A DNA stretch of 64,000 nt from NCBI RefSeq assembly GCF_021018895.1, contig NC_079375.1, positions 6,814,060 through 6,878,059 of the forward strand. Reading direction: 5' to 3'. The DNA is from Seriola aureovittata (lineage: Eukaryota; Chordata; Actinopteri; Carangiformes; Carangidae). The first letter of the stretch is position 1, and every line of letters starts with the position of its first letter. The translations under genes and the position numbers were made by a program. Under the pieces are notes generated by a model. The model saw nothing but the letters and a program-made list of their open reading frames with translations, was not told the origin of the DNA and did not search any database. Below, piece by piece: positions 1-39,690 of this stretch.

Positions 1-1077
1 GAATCTACAACAGGAATTGGCAAATAGCAATCTATAATAATCACATGAATAATAATATTTTATACTAAATTAAATCATGATATGAAAATACATGCAAAAA
101 TCACATCAAATAAAATGGGTAGCGGATCATTTGTGAGAAGATAATTCAATATAGTCACAATACAATTCCAGTATAGCCCAAAACAGGTCTACATAGATTA
201 ATATGCAGCAATGCTCACATGGATAACCAGGTGAATATCTATGTGAATGTATGTGCAACACTCTCCAAATGTACAACTAACACAATAACACATGTAAATG
301 TGTTTTGGTCAAATAATGACTGAGTGATCACACCCGCTGTAACAGTTAGGCTACTTTAATTAGGTCAAGATGCATAATAACCGCGAGACTGCAGACCCCC
401 CTCCCCAACACATTCAAGTCCAGCAGTGGGGGAACATTTAGTGTAATAATACCTGTTGCTATGGATACAGGTGTTTACATTGGATGTATAATAAACTGGG
501 CTAGGTTTTGAGCCTCAATACTTAAATAAAAAATAAATTTGTGCTCTTGTCACCGTTCACAATTTCAATCAAAATTGGGCCAATTTTGTATCATTTTATT
601 TGGACAAAGGTTGTGTACAGGTTCTTGTGTTCAGACATTTTACATTCCACACCCTGTTTTCTCAAAGTAACTCATCTAAAGAGACGGAGCATTTAGTATG
701 GAAACTAAAGTAACTAAAAATGCAAATATCATAGTAGTACTACTGCTGTAAAATGTCCAAGAATGCCCAGATGATTAAAATGATGACCCACCAGTTGGTG
801 ATTAGCTAATTCTGGATACTGATCATGTCCATTTTCTTAAATTATGCTGTAGCTTGCCAATCCCACATTGATCAAATGAATCACAATTATGCTTGTTGTT
901 TGATTAATTACTCTCCTGTGTTTGTTGTGGAAAATCAGGGCATTAGCCATAATCTACTCCAATGACACAACAACTACTACAACAGCATTGTTGTGCGTTT
1001 CCTGGTCATTCAGTAAGTCTGACACACACATACCTGAGTCGGGTTGGTCACTGTGTGGAAAACTTGTGACCCATGAG
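1..1077. other. 3' UTR and flank of the ZNRF-like gene; no gene seen
   Basis: AT-rich sequence downstream of the minus-strand stop codon. Part is presumably the 3' UTR, up to the AATAAA complement at 595-600. I see no coding potential or clear repeat in the rest. Confidence 0.5.
595..600 (-). terminator. Candidate polyadenylation signal of the ZNRF-like gene
   Basis: TTTATT on the plus strand reads AATAAA on the minus strand, about 480 bases beyond the stop codon. It is a plausible 3' end for the ZNRF-like transcript. The hexamer is common in AT-rich sequence, so this is inference. Confidence 0.35.
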
Positions 1078-1827
1078 TCAATCGAAGGGATGTTCAGGGC
1101 AGCAGGGCTTCACCTTGGACCAGGAGTCAATGCAGCTACAGGGAGAACGAGCAGAGATAGGGGTGGAGACACCAAGACATTACATTTTTGATTAACTCAT
1201 GTTTAGAGGGCGAAACCTCTGTAGTGGGTTTTTGGCTTAATGCACTTACTGACAATGTGAGACAAGACTAAATGTAATCACTGAAGTGGGTTGTGAATAA
1301 GTTTAAAGGCTCACTGGCCTGTTAAATACAATGGAACCAGGGTGGACCAGGGCCAGTCTTTATTTTGAGTTGCCTTAATGCAAATTGAAGAGGTCACAGT
1401 CAGTTTCTGTAAATTGTGATACACATTTCTCACTTTGACCAAATGAATGAATAATTGGATTATAAATAATGGGAATACATGTTTGTTGTAGCCCTACATT
1501 AAAATATGAACCTCAGTGTTAAAAAAATGTTTGTTGTGTCAAGTGTGTGACGATGTAGTGTGTAATTATTTTCAACTCTGTCACTATTTTGTCTCTGAAA
1601 TTCCAGGTTTTTTTTCTCCAAATCTTTGTTGCTCTACTTTGTGGCTCCGAATGTCAGTTACAGTCAAACAGACACAAACTGTGCTACAAAACTGACAGCC
1701 TGCACCCTTGGGGCCAAAACAAATGACATGTTGTTTTATCTGAAATGAACTTCATGTGGCAACTTAATTTGTATCCTAAGTTTTGACTTTCTCTCTGCTG
1801 GTCATCCATCTCAGTTAAACATCATAT

Positions 1828-1861
<34 letters not shown>

Positions 1862-4703
1862 GTTACTCAAATCAGTCTGCACTTACAACTGCTTGGACAC
1901 ACAATGATAACATAACTTTGACGAATTAACTAATCTTGGTAAATTTCAGACCTCAGCAGGTCTGTTGTGACACTTTACCATAATTACAGGAAAACAATGG
2001 CTGCTTGAAAGCTGGGAAAAGTGTTGAACATTACAGCATGCTTTGGAAATGAGAATGACTTACACGTGATATGTAGTAAATGGGCTGAAACGTGCATAAA
2101 CACTGGTGGGACTTTAACAACTTCACGGTCATTTCTTTTTCCTAGCTGAAGTTTCAAAACTCTTTGTGACTATACCCAACTAAAATGTAACAAACATGCA
2201 GCTGTTTTCACAGTTGCGAAAGCTCAATTGGTAAATGTTCACAACCTTTACTTGTAAAATAAGCTGGTACAAGGACAGAAAGACAAACAAACTGTTAGTC
2301 TTTTCCTTTGCTACATAAAGTGAACAGAACTTTTCTCTTATACTGCACTTATCTGTTTTATCTCATGTTGAAAATAGTGATTGTTGATGACAGTAGTGGC
2401 TGTCACGATAACTTTAGAGAACATGTAAAGGACAACAGGTCTCTTTTCTGATATGTGAACTAGTGCAAAACAACTTTTACTTCCTTATTTTCTAAAACCT
2501 TATTCCAGTTACCACGCTTTTTTCAGATCTGGAAATAACAAGAAACATTTCCCCACCCCATGCAGAGGGCCTGTTTTTAATCTCACCTGCACTCATTTGT
2601 ATTTTTCACTCTCCTCTTTTCAGTTTTACCTGTCTGTTTTATGGTAATGCAAATACAGTATGAGCTTTGTTACCTCTTATGGTAGACACAGAGGCAAGCC
2701 AGCCTGGCAATGGTCTCCCCCTGTACCAGATCCTCCAAACAGATGGAGCACTCTCCACTGTCTTTACTAAGCACATCCGCTGTGAACACAAACAAAACAA
2801 CTTTAGTGTTTCCAGCCTTTTAAAGACACAGTTGTTGGTGCATTTCTGCGATATGACACTTACTATTGTAAGGTAGAGGAGGAGACGTGAGGCAGCTCAA
2901 CAGGTGATCCTCAATCCGACCCCCCGGGAAAGGCTTGGAGCAGAAAGGGCAGCGGATATCTGCACAAAGCAGCGACACAGCAGAGCTGAGTATAATGTGT
3001 TGTGTCAGAGCAAGATATAAATGATGGATGATGTGCACATCACATTGAACACAAGTGCTGTGTTTGGACATCTAGGTTACACAGGCTGAAACGTGGTGTA
3101 AAAGCTGTACTCTCGCGGTGTGAATGATGTTACCACAAGTGTTAGTGACCCAGAATAGTTTGAAGCTTTATTTGACTGTATGCACCATGCAAAACAGTCA
3201 TTCTGGCCTGAGCCATCTGTGGTTGGGACAGACAGGCAGAAACAGTGCCTTGCTGCCCTACATTCTCCTCCATCTCTGAGCTGCTGCCAGCAGTGAGCGA
3301 GCATGTGAAGTTGTGACCCATTTCCCTACACTTGCTAGAGGGCTCTGCCTGGGAAACCCACCACACTGTTGTGTTCTGGCTCAAAATGTCACGTCTCTGT
3401 GTATTTGATTATCTAATGCGGACCGAGTACGGGCTTTCACTTCCCGACATCCACTGTCAACAGGCTTTCAGACATGAAAGAGGTTGTATGTCACCACTTC
3501 AGGTTTTACGCCATAGCTCTGCTTCATACAATAGGGTCTCTGATGATTTTAGTCAGCATGTAAGCACGGGAAAAGAGATCATCTGCTAAGGAATGTAAAT
3601 TCCTCAAATAATCCATTTTAATTTCAGACTGGATAGATTGAGGGTTGCACTGGGAGATATTTTGAATTCATTGTCTGATATGAGACCAAATGTTTTTGTG
3701 TTTACATAAGTTCAAGTATATTTTCTTTGCCTTAAAAGCTGTTCTGGAGACTTTATGTTATTGTTTTAGGGTCGACGATGTATACTCTTACCCCCTACAT
3801 GGACATGAGATTTATAGTACGGTAATTTTCTCTAAAAACAAGTCACTCACTCTTGTATTCAGTTAAATATCAGCTGTCTTAAAAAAGAATCAACAGTCAT
3901 ACCCCAAATTTCGTAACATTTTGGTGCTGATGAAATTGAGCAATTTCATATTACTCATATTTCCAGGCTCTAACACATCTGTGTATTCCATGAAACTGCT
4001 AGTGAACCCGTCATGTCCCTGTAAGTGAGCTGTCCTGACACGTAAAGCAAACCACAACTCATCAACTACTGATGGAAACCAGCCAATTAATATGGCAAGT
4101 GTTATTTATGCGGCACAAAATAATCACAATTTGGTGTATAGAAAGTACTACTGCACTGCGTTGATATGTTAACTTACTGCCATGGCGGTTGTTAACACGG
4201 TACAGGCCGATCCAAGCCTCTGACACCGGCCGCTGGTGTGTGCCCCGGACCCGGGCGGATCTTGCGCCAACACTGCGGGCGGAAGAGTGCCGATTCCCGG
4301 GCAGCCGCTCGGAAAAAGTGCGGTGGGGCGTGCGGCCTGTCTCCTCTCCGGGCTGATGTTCCGCGTCGACGGGAGCCTCCGGGCTTGTGTTCCCGTCTTC
4401 CTCGGGTTTTCCTTCGCTGTTGTTGTCGTCCGCAGGTGACGGTTGGCTAATGCTAGAGGGGATGCCGTGGTGGTCAGCGGGGCTACCGTCGGCGCTCGCC
4501 CCATGCTGCCCTAGGTCCGAATCGCTGCCCTCCTCTGATCGACTCCGGTTGGCCTCCGTGTCCTCGAAGCTCCCAGAGAAGTCCACCATGAGACTAGTGG
4601 GTCTGGTGAGGCGGGGTCGCCGGTAGGAATCCCGCTTTGTGCCATCTTTTTCGAAAGCAGAGGGAACCGGGTCTTCCTGTAGGCGACTGGCTCTCGTCCC
4701 CAT
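1078..4703 (-). CDS. ZNRF1/2-like RING-type E3 ubiquitin ligase, four coding exons
   Basis: Minus-strand exons are 4703-4178, 2959-2864, 2779-2674 and 1135-1078. They join in one frame into 261 codons plus stop (TGA at 1080-1078), each with GT donor and AG acceptor. The protein starts MGTRASRL; Gly2 gives a plausible N-myristoylation site, as in ZNRF1/2, which act on endosomal, lysosomal and plasma membranes. Residues 1-175 are low-complexity Ser/Glu/Pro-rich. Exon 2 encodes a C2HC zinc finger (RCPFCSKPF, then HLLSC). Exons 3-4 encode the RING: GECSICLED, ARLACLCVYHK, SCIDSW, and the family C-terminus CPEHP. The family directs ubiquitin transfer from E2 enzymes to membrane-linked substrates. 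The RING and ending match ZNRF1/2, but the N-terminus does not let me name the ortholog. The ATG is the first in a CpG-rich exon facing tep1 head-to-head. Confidence 0.88.
1136..2673 (-). other. Intron 3 of the ZNRF-like gene
   Basis: Lies between the RING exon (donor after 2674, read on the minus strand) and the last exon (acceptor before 1135). It contains a T-run at about 1829-1856 and otherwise unique-looking AT-rich sequence. Confidence 0.7.
1829..1856. repeat. Poly-T tract
   Basis: Uninterrupted run of about 28 T in intron 3 of the ZNRF-like gene. It is either simple slippage or the poly-A tail of a minus-strand retroelement too short to classify. Confidence 0.9.
2960..4177 (-). other. 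Intron 1 of the ZNRF-like gene
   Basis: Donor GTAAGT (minus strand) directly follows the CpG-rich coding exon, and the acceptor precedes the zinc-finger exon at 2959. I see no further exon or clear repeat inside. Confidence 0.7.
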
Positions 4704-4740
4704 CTCTGGTAGGCTAGCTAATTCAGCTGGCTAGCCGAGC
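4190..4740. promoter_or_regulatory. CpG-rich island over the 5' end of the ZNRF-like gene
   Basis: This stretch is much richer in G+C and CpG (ccggccgc, cccggacccgggcgg, gtcgacggg) than the AT-rich surroundings. It covers the first coding exon. CpG islands at first exons usually mark constitutive vertebrate promoters. The transcription start is not visible but should lie just above 4703 in plus coordinates. Confidence 0.55.
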
Positions 4741-6440
4741 TGCTGCTTCCTCAAAGCGAACCACCACTGAACAAGACGACGAGTTAACCTAGAAACGACC
4801 CTTAAACTGTCAAATATTCGGTTGTGAACTTTAAATAACAACTACTGCCTGGCAACAGAGCTCTACGAAGACGATTTATGTAGTTCGACGGTCCTTCTCC
4901 GGCCTCAGTTTGTCCTTACAGTCCACATTTTCTTTTTTGACGTGCCCGTTGTCGCTGCTGCAGCGGAAATACAGCATTTTCGTTTCCTCCTTTGAGCAGA
5001 ACATGAACAGTTACGGTAACGTCACCAACACTGTCACCAGTGGTATAGTGATAATATTTTATTGGTTACAGAACTTTTTTAACCAAGATGGTCAGTTGTA
5101 CAATTATGTTAATTTTATTCTTATTACTCACTGAGTGTTTTATTAGGAACACCTTCATTGTGCAATACCTTGTATACTGCACTTGTTACTGTCACTTGTC
5201 ACTGTTACTGTTTATCTGCTTCATCCAAGTGCCTTTTATTTAATTTACTCATTTATTTATTAGTGGTTTATTAGTTTAGTTATTGGTGACATAGTGCATT
5301 ATCATGCTGGAGGTAGCCATTAGAGGATGGTAAATTGTGGCTGTAAAGGGATGTACATGGTCAACAACAACACTCAGGGAGGATGTGGCATGATGTGCCA
5401 AGAAAACATCCTCACACCATTACACCACCACCAGCAGCCTGGAGTGTTGAGACAAGGCAGGTTGGGTCCATGGATTGACGCTGTTTATGCAAAAATCTGA
5501 CCCTGCCATCTGCGTGCCTCAGCAGAAATCTAGATTAATCAGACCAGGCTATGCTCTTCAAATCTTGGTGAGCCTGGTGAGCCTGTGTCCACTGCAGCCT
5601 CAGATTTCTGTTCTTGGCTGACAGGAGTGAAACCTGACATGGTCTCCTGCTTTTGTAGTTCATCCACCTCAAGGTTTGAGTTGTTATTCATTCTGAGATA
5701 CCTTTCTGTTCACCACAGTTGTAATGAGTGGTTTGAGTTTGAGTTGAGTCTGTCAGCTCCAACAAATCTGACCATTCTTCTCTGACCTCCCTCATCAACA
5801 AGATGTTTCAATCCACAGAACTGCTACTCATGGATGCCTGACTAAACTATAAAGACTGAGAAAATCCCAGGAGAGCAGCAGTTTTAGAAATAGTCAAACA
5901 AGGCCGTCTGACACCAACAATCATGTCAAGGTCAACGTCACTGAGTCGCATCTTTTTCATCTTTCTGATGTTTGATGTGATCATTACCTGCAGTTCCTTT
6001 CCTGATTTTATGCACTGCACTGCTGCCATGTGACTGACCGATTGGATAATTGCATAACTGTATGAATAACCAGGCGAACAGGTGTTTCTGAACTGTCCAG
6101 AAATGAAAATAGTTAGAATTACACTGCTCACTCCTGATTGAATAACGTTGACTAAAAACTACAGTATCCAGCTGTATAGTAAATATTTAGTCTTTTTTTA
6201 AAAAAACGGAAGTATATTTTTGACCCTTTATAAGAAGTTATATCTTTGGCAGGGACCATGAACTTGGTGCTGAGCGGAGTGCCACTCACAGAGTGGACAA
6301 ATAGATTGTTCATTTTGATATATGATGTACTGGCAGTAAGTGAAATAAAGAATAATGTCAGCCTTATCCTTTATTGTTCGATTATATTGAGGGTTGGTGC
6401 CTATATGTGTGCAATTACGGTAAAAAAGTACACAAAATAC
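4704..6440. other. Head-to-head intergenic region, ZNRF-like gene to tep1
   Basis: Separates two divergently transcribed genes. It contains the minus-strand 5' UTR and promoter (about 4.7-4.95 kb) and a decayed Tc1/mariner copy (5.13-6.13 kb). A CCAAT box lies at about 6443, upstream of the presumed tep1 first exon. I see no coding sequence of its own. Confidence 0.6.
5131..6130 (-). mobile_element. Decayed Tc1/mariner transposon
   Basis: The left end (GTGTTTTATTAGGAACACC) and partial right end (AACAGGTGTTTCT) resemble the inverted termini of a common fish Tc1/mariner element. Read on the minus strand, it shows transposase pieces. One is an N-terminal helix-turn-helix (MRLSDVDLDMIVGVRRPCLT, about 6030-5970). 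Another is MDPTCLVSTLQA, about 5475-5440. A third is a catalytic-region motif, NGYLQHDNALCH, about 5335-5295. The frame is broken by stops and indels, so it is an inactive fossil. It lies between the ZNRF-like gene and tep1. Confidence 0.8.
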
Positions 6441-6449
6441 TGACCAATA

Positions 6450-6642
6450 AGAGCTCTGCAGTGGACGGGCTGAGGCGCTACTGCTGCTGCTGCATGAGGA
6501 AATGCACTGAGAGTGCGAGGGCGCAGTTAGCTTCAGAAAGAGATGCCAACCGTGTATTAAACGACGACATTGTACATGTTAGACAGACACATTTGTTTAG
6601 ATTCAGCGCTCTGCCTGCGGAGTTAACTTTGTGGGTTTTACG
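6450..6642 (+). other. tep1: Presumed non-coding first exon of tep1
   Basis: The sequence CCAAT (about 6443), then a GC-richer stretch, ends in a good donor (TTTTACG then GTGAGT, exon end 6642). The first coding exon starts with an acceptor only two bases before the ATG at 7544, so a separate upstream UTR exon is required. This is the best candidate; its 5' edge is a guess. Confidence 0.45.
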
Positions 6643-6904
6643 GTGAGTTTTCTGCGTCTAATCTACGTGGCTCATAGCTAACCACCACCACACCCACGGA
6701 AAGCCTTGAGTCAAAGGGCAGGAGGTTACTGGGAAACACCGTGACTAATTTTAAATGTTGACTAAGTCATGTATGGCAGTTAGCCCCGTCTGTCTCGACA
6801 CTATGGATGTGACTTTCTGTCTGATAGTTAAATGTCTGACTTTACTCCACACTGTCTGGTTGTTTACATTTGTGCACAAGAAAACTCAGTACTGGGCCAA
6901 CTTA

Positions 6905-7095
6905 AAAAATAAGGCTACAACTCACAATTATTATCATCATCTTCCAGTTACTTGGGGAATTAGTCGATTAAGCATGTTGCCTTCAAAATGTTACACAATA
7001 TTACGAAAAAAAAGAGCCACGTTAGGTGTTTTTGCTTGAAAAAGTGCACTCATGATTAATTGATTGTCAAAAACGACTAATTATTACATTTCTAG
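6905..7095 (-). repeat. Interspersed repeat fragment (ATTAGTCGATTAA family, reverse copy)
   Basis: Contains AAGGCTACAACTCACAATTATT and ATTAGTCGATTAA. These match, in reverse, the ends of a dispersed AT-rich element also seen at about 39283-39625 and 41130-41345. I recognise the family as common in perch-like fish genomes but cannot name it. Lies in tep1 intron 1. Confidence 0.5.
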
Positions 7096-7543
7096 TAGTT
7101 ATTTAAACATTTTCTGGCAGTGAAAGAGTTTTAATTTGGTCTAGAGATGAGTTTATGTTGCGCAGCAGGCCCTTTCTTCTTATTTGAATCTTTGCATTTG
7201 ATCAGCACTTAAACTGATTTATACAGCTTAATGGAGAATTTCTAATTTTTACAGTATTATTTACAAATGTTGGCATATTCTCTATTCATTATTGTTCTCC
7301 TGGTGTTTAGTGAAACTCTGTGAAGTCTTTTGGGCTGTGTGCTATTTCCAGACTTTGAACACTTTTTATGGATGCTTTCAACAGGGCAACACACCCTGAA
7401 CTACAGTAGTACAATGCTTGGTGAAACAGTTGAAGGAATGCTGCTGAACTCCTTATCTCAAAACTTCATGCTGTTTTGCATTGTGAAGGTTTGTGATTGA
7501 GAGGAGACCTTTTACCTTCTAATTGATGTGTTTCTCCACAGAG

Positions 7544-36643
<29,100 letters not shown>

Positions 36644-36756
36644 TCCTCTCGATCTTACACACAAAATTCAGGATTTAGGAAAAACTCTATCATTACAATA
36701 ACCAAAGATTATAGAAATGTTGTGCTTCTTTTTTGTTTCAATGAAAGTAAATGTGC

Positions 36757-36762
36757 AATAAA
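36757..36762 (+). terminator. tep1: Polyadenylation signal of tep1
   Basis: Canonical AATAAA 114 bases after the stop codon, giving a short 3' UTR. Confidence 0.75.
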
Positions 36763-36769
36763 ATGTATA

Positions 36770-38290
36770 ACTAAAACAAGTTGAAATATTAACATCTCAT
36801 ACACAGGGTTGACTGTTTTACAGTTGTAATTATGTTATGTCTACATGTGCCTCTAATTAAAATGATTAGAAACTTGCAAATATAACAAGCAAGTATAAAA
36901 ACAAGCTATAAAAATGTTATGTTATAGTTTCATGCAAGCTTAATTTATGAATGGGTTTTTTATTTGAAAATTATAATGGAATGAAAATAGGAAGGTGTGA
37001 TGAGAAACATTTGAATTGGAATGAGTTCATTAACCCTAATGGATATTTTCTTTGACAATATGACAATAAATCATGTGCAGTTGACACTTTGTTGTTTGGT
37101 TTAATAGAGAAACATGAGTTTACCTATAAAAATATTCTATAAAATACTTTATTCATGTTTAACTAATTTGTCAGTGATAGATCTAGAGCTACTAGCATTT
37201 CTTTTGATAAACGAAGGGGTAGCGACTGTCATGTTATTGTCAGATTTTGGCGAGACCCTCTGAAATGGTGAGAGATGAATGTCAGACATGTAAACAGCTT
37301 ATCATCTGCGTGTATGCAAGCTCATTTTATCATCTGTTTTACAACTCTGTTATCTGTTGATAATGAGCCACAGTAAAACATGTTAAGTAAATAAAACTAG
37401 ACATTGAATTGATATGATTTCACCATTAAATAAATTTAAAGATGGAACCATAAAAATCACTATTTAATCTTAATTATGCTTCAACGTGTTTTTTCATAGA
37501 CCGTCTTATCTTAAGGGACAAATTACAAATTATGAGTTTACATTTAGCAACCCAGTAGTATATAAAGTTATTACAATCCCCAAACATCCCCACCTTTACC
37601 GGCTACAGCATTAAAGTTTCAGATTATATTGCAATGCATTCTTCACTGGTTTACCAAATAAGACCATTAGCCAGCTACAGCTTATTCCGAATGCTGCTGT
37701 TAGGTTCTGACTAAAGCTAAGAGAATATTACTCCAGTTCTCAGGTCTTTGCATTGGCTTCCAGTCAGATACAGAATTGAATTCAAAGTTTTACTTATTAT
37801 CTAAAAGTCACTAAATGGTCTGGGCCCTAATGTATTTCTGAGAAATTCAATGTATATAAGCCTAAAAGGTTAGATATCACCTACTGCATTATCTGTGTTG
37901 TTATACTTTTTTTTTTACAATGTTATCTTATGATGCTTTTTACTTTTACTTACTTACCTTTTTCTTTAACTTTTTTATGATTCTTCTATTTCTGTTATGC
38001 ACATTGAATGACTTCTGTGTATGATAATGCGCTATACAAATAAATTTCCCTTGCTTTGCCTTGCCTAAAGACACACACACATTAAGGTCTAAATAAATTT
38101 AATCAGTAATATACATCATTCTATATATTTAAAATAGAATTGATAAATGAATAAATATGTACAAAATGTGTATTTGTGCTTTTGCCATATGTGATACAAA
38201 AAAAACATACACGCAGACTTAATTTGCATCATATGTTTTGATTCAGTCAAAAGGGCATAAACACCTCAATAAAAAATAAATAAATAAAAG
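36770..38290. other. Intergenic region between tep1 and the ApoL-domain gene
   Basis: AT-rich, with no open frame of interest. It holds a LINE tail at 37565-38065 and a CCAAT box complement (ATTGG) at 38304-38308, near the promoter of the next gene. Confidence 0.6.
37565..38065 (+). mobile_element. L2-like LINE 3' end fragment
   Basis: GTTAGGTTCTGACTAAAGCT and GGTCTTTGCATTGGCTTCCA, then CACTAAATGGTCTGGGCC, decode into the diverged end of a LINE reverse transcriptase ORF (LHWLPV, YKSLNGLGP type). The 3' tail AATGCGCTATACAAATAAAT is typical of fish L2-type LINE ends. The copy is 5'-truncated, as retrotransposed copies are. Confidence 0.7.
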
Positions 38291-38299
38291 TATTTCGTC

Positions 38300-38715
38300 T
38301 TTCATTGGCCGAAATGTTTTAGCGCGGGCAGTCGAAAAAGTACGAGCAGCACTTGAAAGCAGCATCAGGCTGATCAACAGTCCTCAGGTGAGACAGACAC
38401 ACCCTCTCCTGGAGGACAAAACACAGCAAAACACAGGTAGAAGAACAAAAACTGGATCCGCCGGTCTCTGTGCGCTTTATGAAAACCCACACGGAAGTCA
38501 CAAGGATCAGTGGGAAGTCTCTGATCTCCAGCTTTTTTTTCACTGAGCAGGGAGGCTCTTTACCTCCACATCACAGCGAGTGGAAACAACCGACAGTATC
38601 GACACGGGAACCATGTCTAGGACCTAAACTCTGCCGAGGACTGAAACACTAATATTAATCCACTGCCGTCGGTTAACCAGCGGAGTAAACAAGGACAGAC
38701 GAAGAGTCGCCAATG
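38300..38715 (+). promoter_or_regulatory. Promoter and 5' UTR of the ApoL-domain gene, with a small uORF
   Basis: An inverted CCAAT box is at 38304-38308. A first UTR exon probably ends at 38387 (CCTCAG then GTGAGA). The next exon starts at 38551 after a T-rich acceptor and ends with the start codon 38713-38715, directly followed by the donor GTGAGT. It contains a four-codon upstream ORF (ATG at 38613, stop 38625-38627). UTR limits are inferred from splice signals only. Confidence 0.45.
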
Positions 38716-39653
38716 GTGAGTTGAAGGTTGAACTTAAACGTTTGCCTGTCGCTTCTTCTCGACACAAACTGCATGATAATGATTGAAAATGCGGGTTAAT
38801 GTTTTCATAAATAACCGTTAATGACAGGACGTTATTGTTTGACAGGATCGGTACCACGACCTGGACTTGGAGTGTGATGGAGGAGGCGTTGCAGTGAGTA
38901 GATTTTCAATGTTTTTAATGTCACTTTAGCAACTTTAGCTGCTACTTAAGCTGCTTTCAGGTTTACAGAGTTAGGTTTTTATTCTCAAAGTCAGTTATTT
39001 ACGTGTTTTGTGCAGGTTACCGACCTGACATCAGTCTGTGTGACTGAAAATGTCCGTATACAAAACAAATGCACGGTGCGGTTCACTAATATGGACACTG
39101 ACTCATTTTCTTGACAATAAACAATGACTGTGAAGATAAAGCGCTGACTGTCATCTTTAGTTTGAGTGTCATGGCCGGATCAACTTCCTAGAGGGTCATG
39201 GGGCAAAAATCTGTGTTCGGGCACCTACTGACCCCCACTAGACATTATTTCTTTAAGTACCCATAAACAAACCTGTGCTCTAGAGCTGAAATAATTAGTT
39301 GATTAACTGGCATAATTTTTTGATAAATGATAACTTGTCATTTTTAAAGGAAAGTGTTAAAGGTTAATTGACTCTAGCTGCTCAAATGTGAATATTTGCT
39401 AGATTGAGTTCAGTTCTGTTTTTGGCAGCTGGTCAGACAAAACAAGGAAATTGTTAACATTGTAGACATGTTAACTTGGGCTTCAGGGAATAATGACAGG
39501 CATTTCGGACTGTTTTATGATATGTTTTATTTTACATACTAAATCAATGTGTAATCAATGGATTATGAAAGAAAATAATTGTCAGATTTATTGATGATGA
39601 AGATAATTGTTGGTTGTAGCCTGATAATACTGTGTAGAAATAATATTATTCTA

Positions 39654-39690
<37 letters not shown>

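Noticed and set aside
4236..4626. Three plus-strand open frames over the CpG-rich block
   Set aside because: Antisense to the first exon of the ZNRF-like gene. High GC content lowers stop frequency; no splice or homology support.
38319..38543. Minus-strand 74-codon open frame at the ApoL-gene promoter
   Set aside because: It overlaps the inferred 5' UTR exons and shows no homology or splice features.
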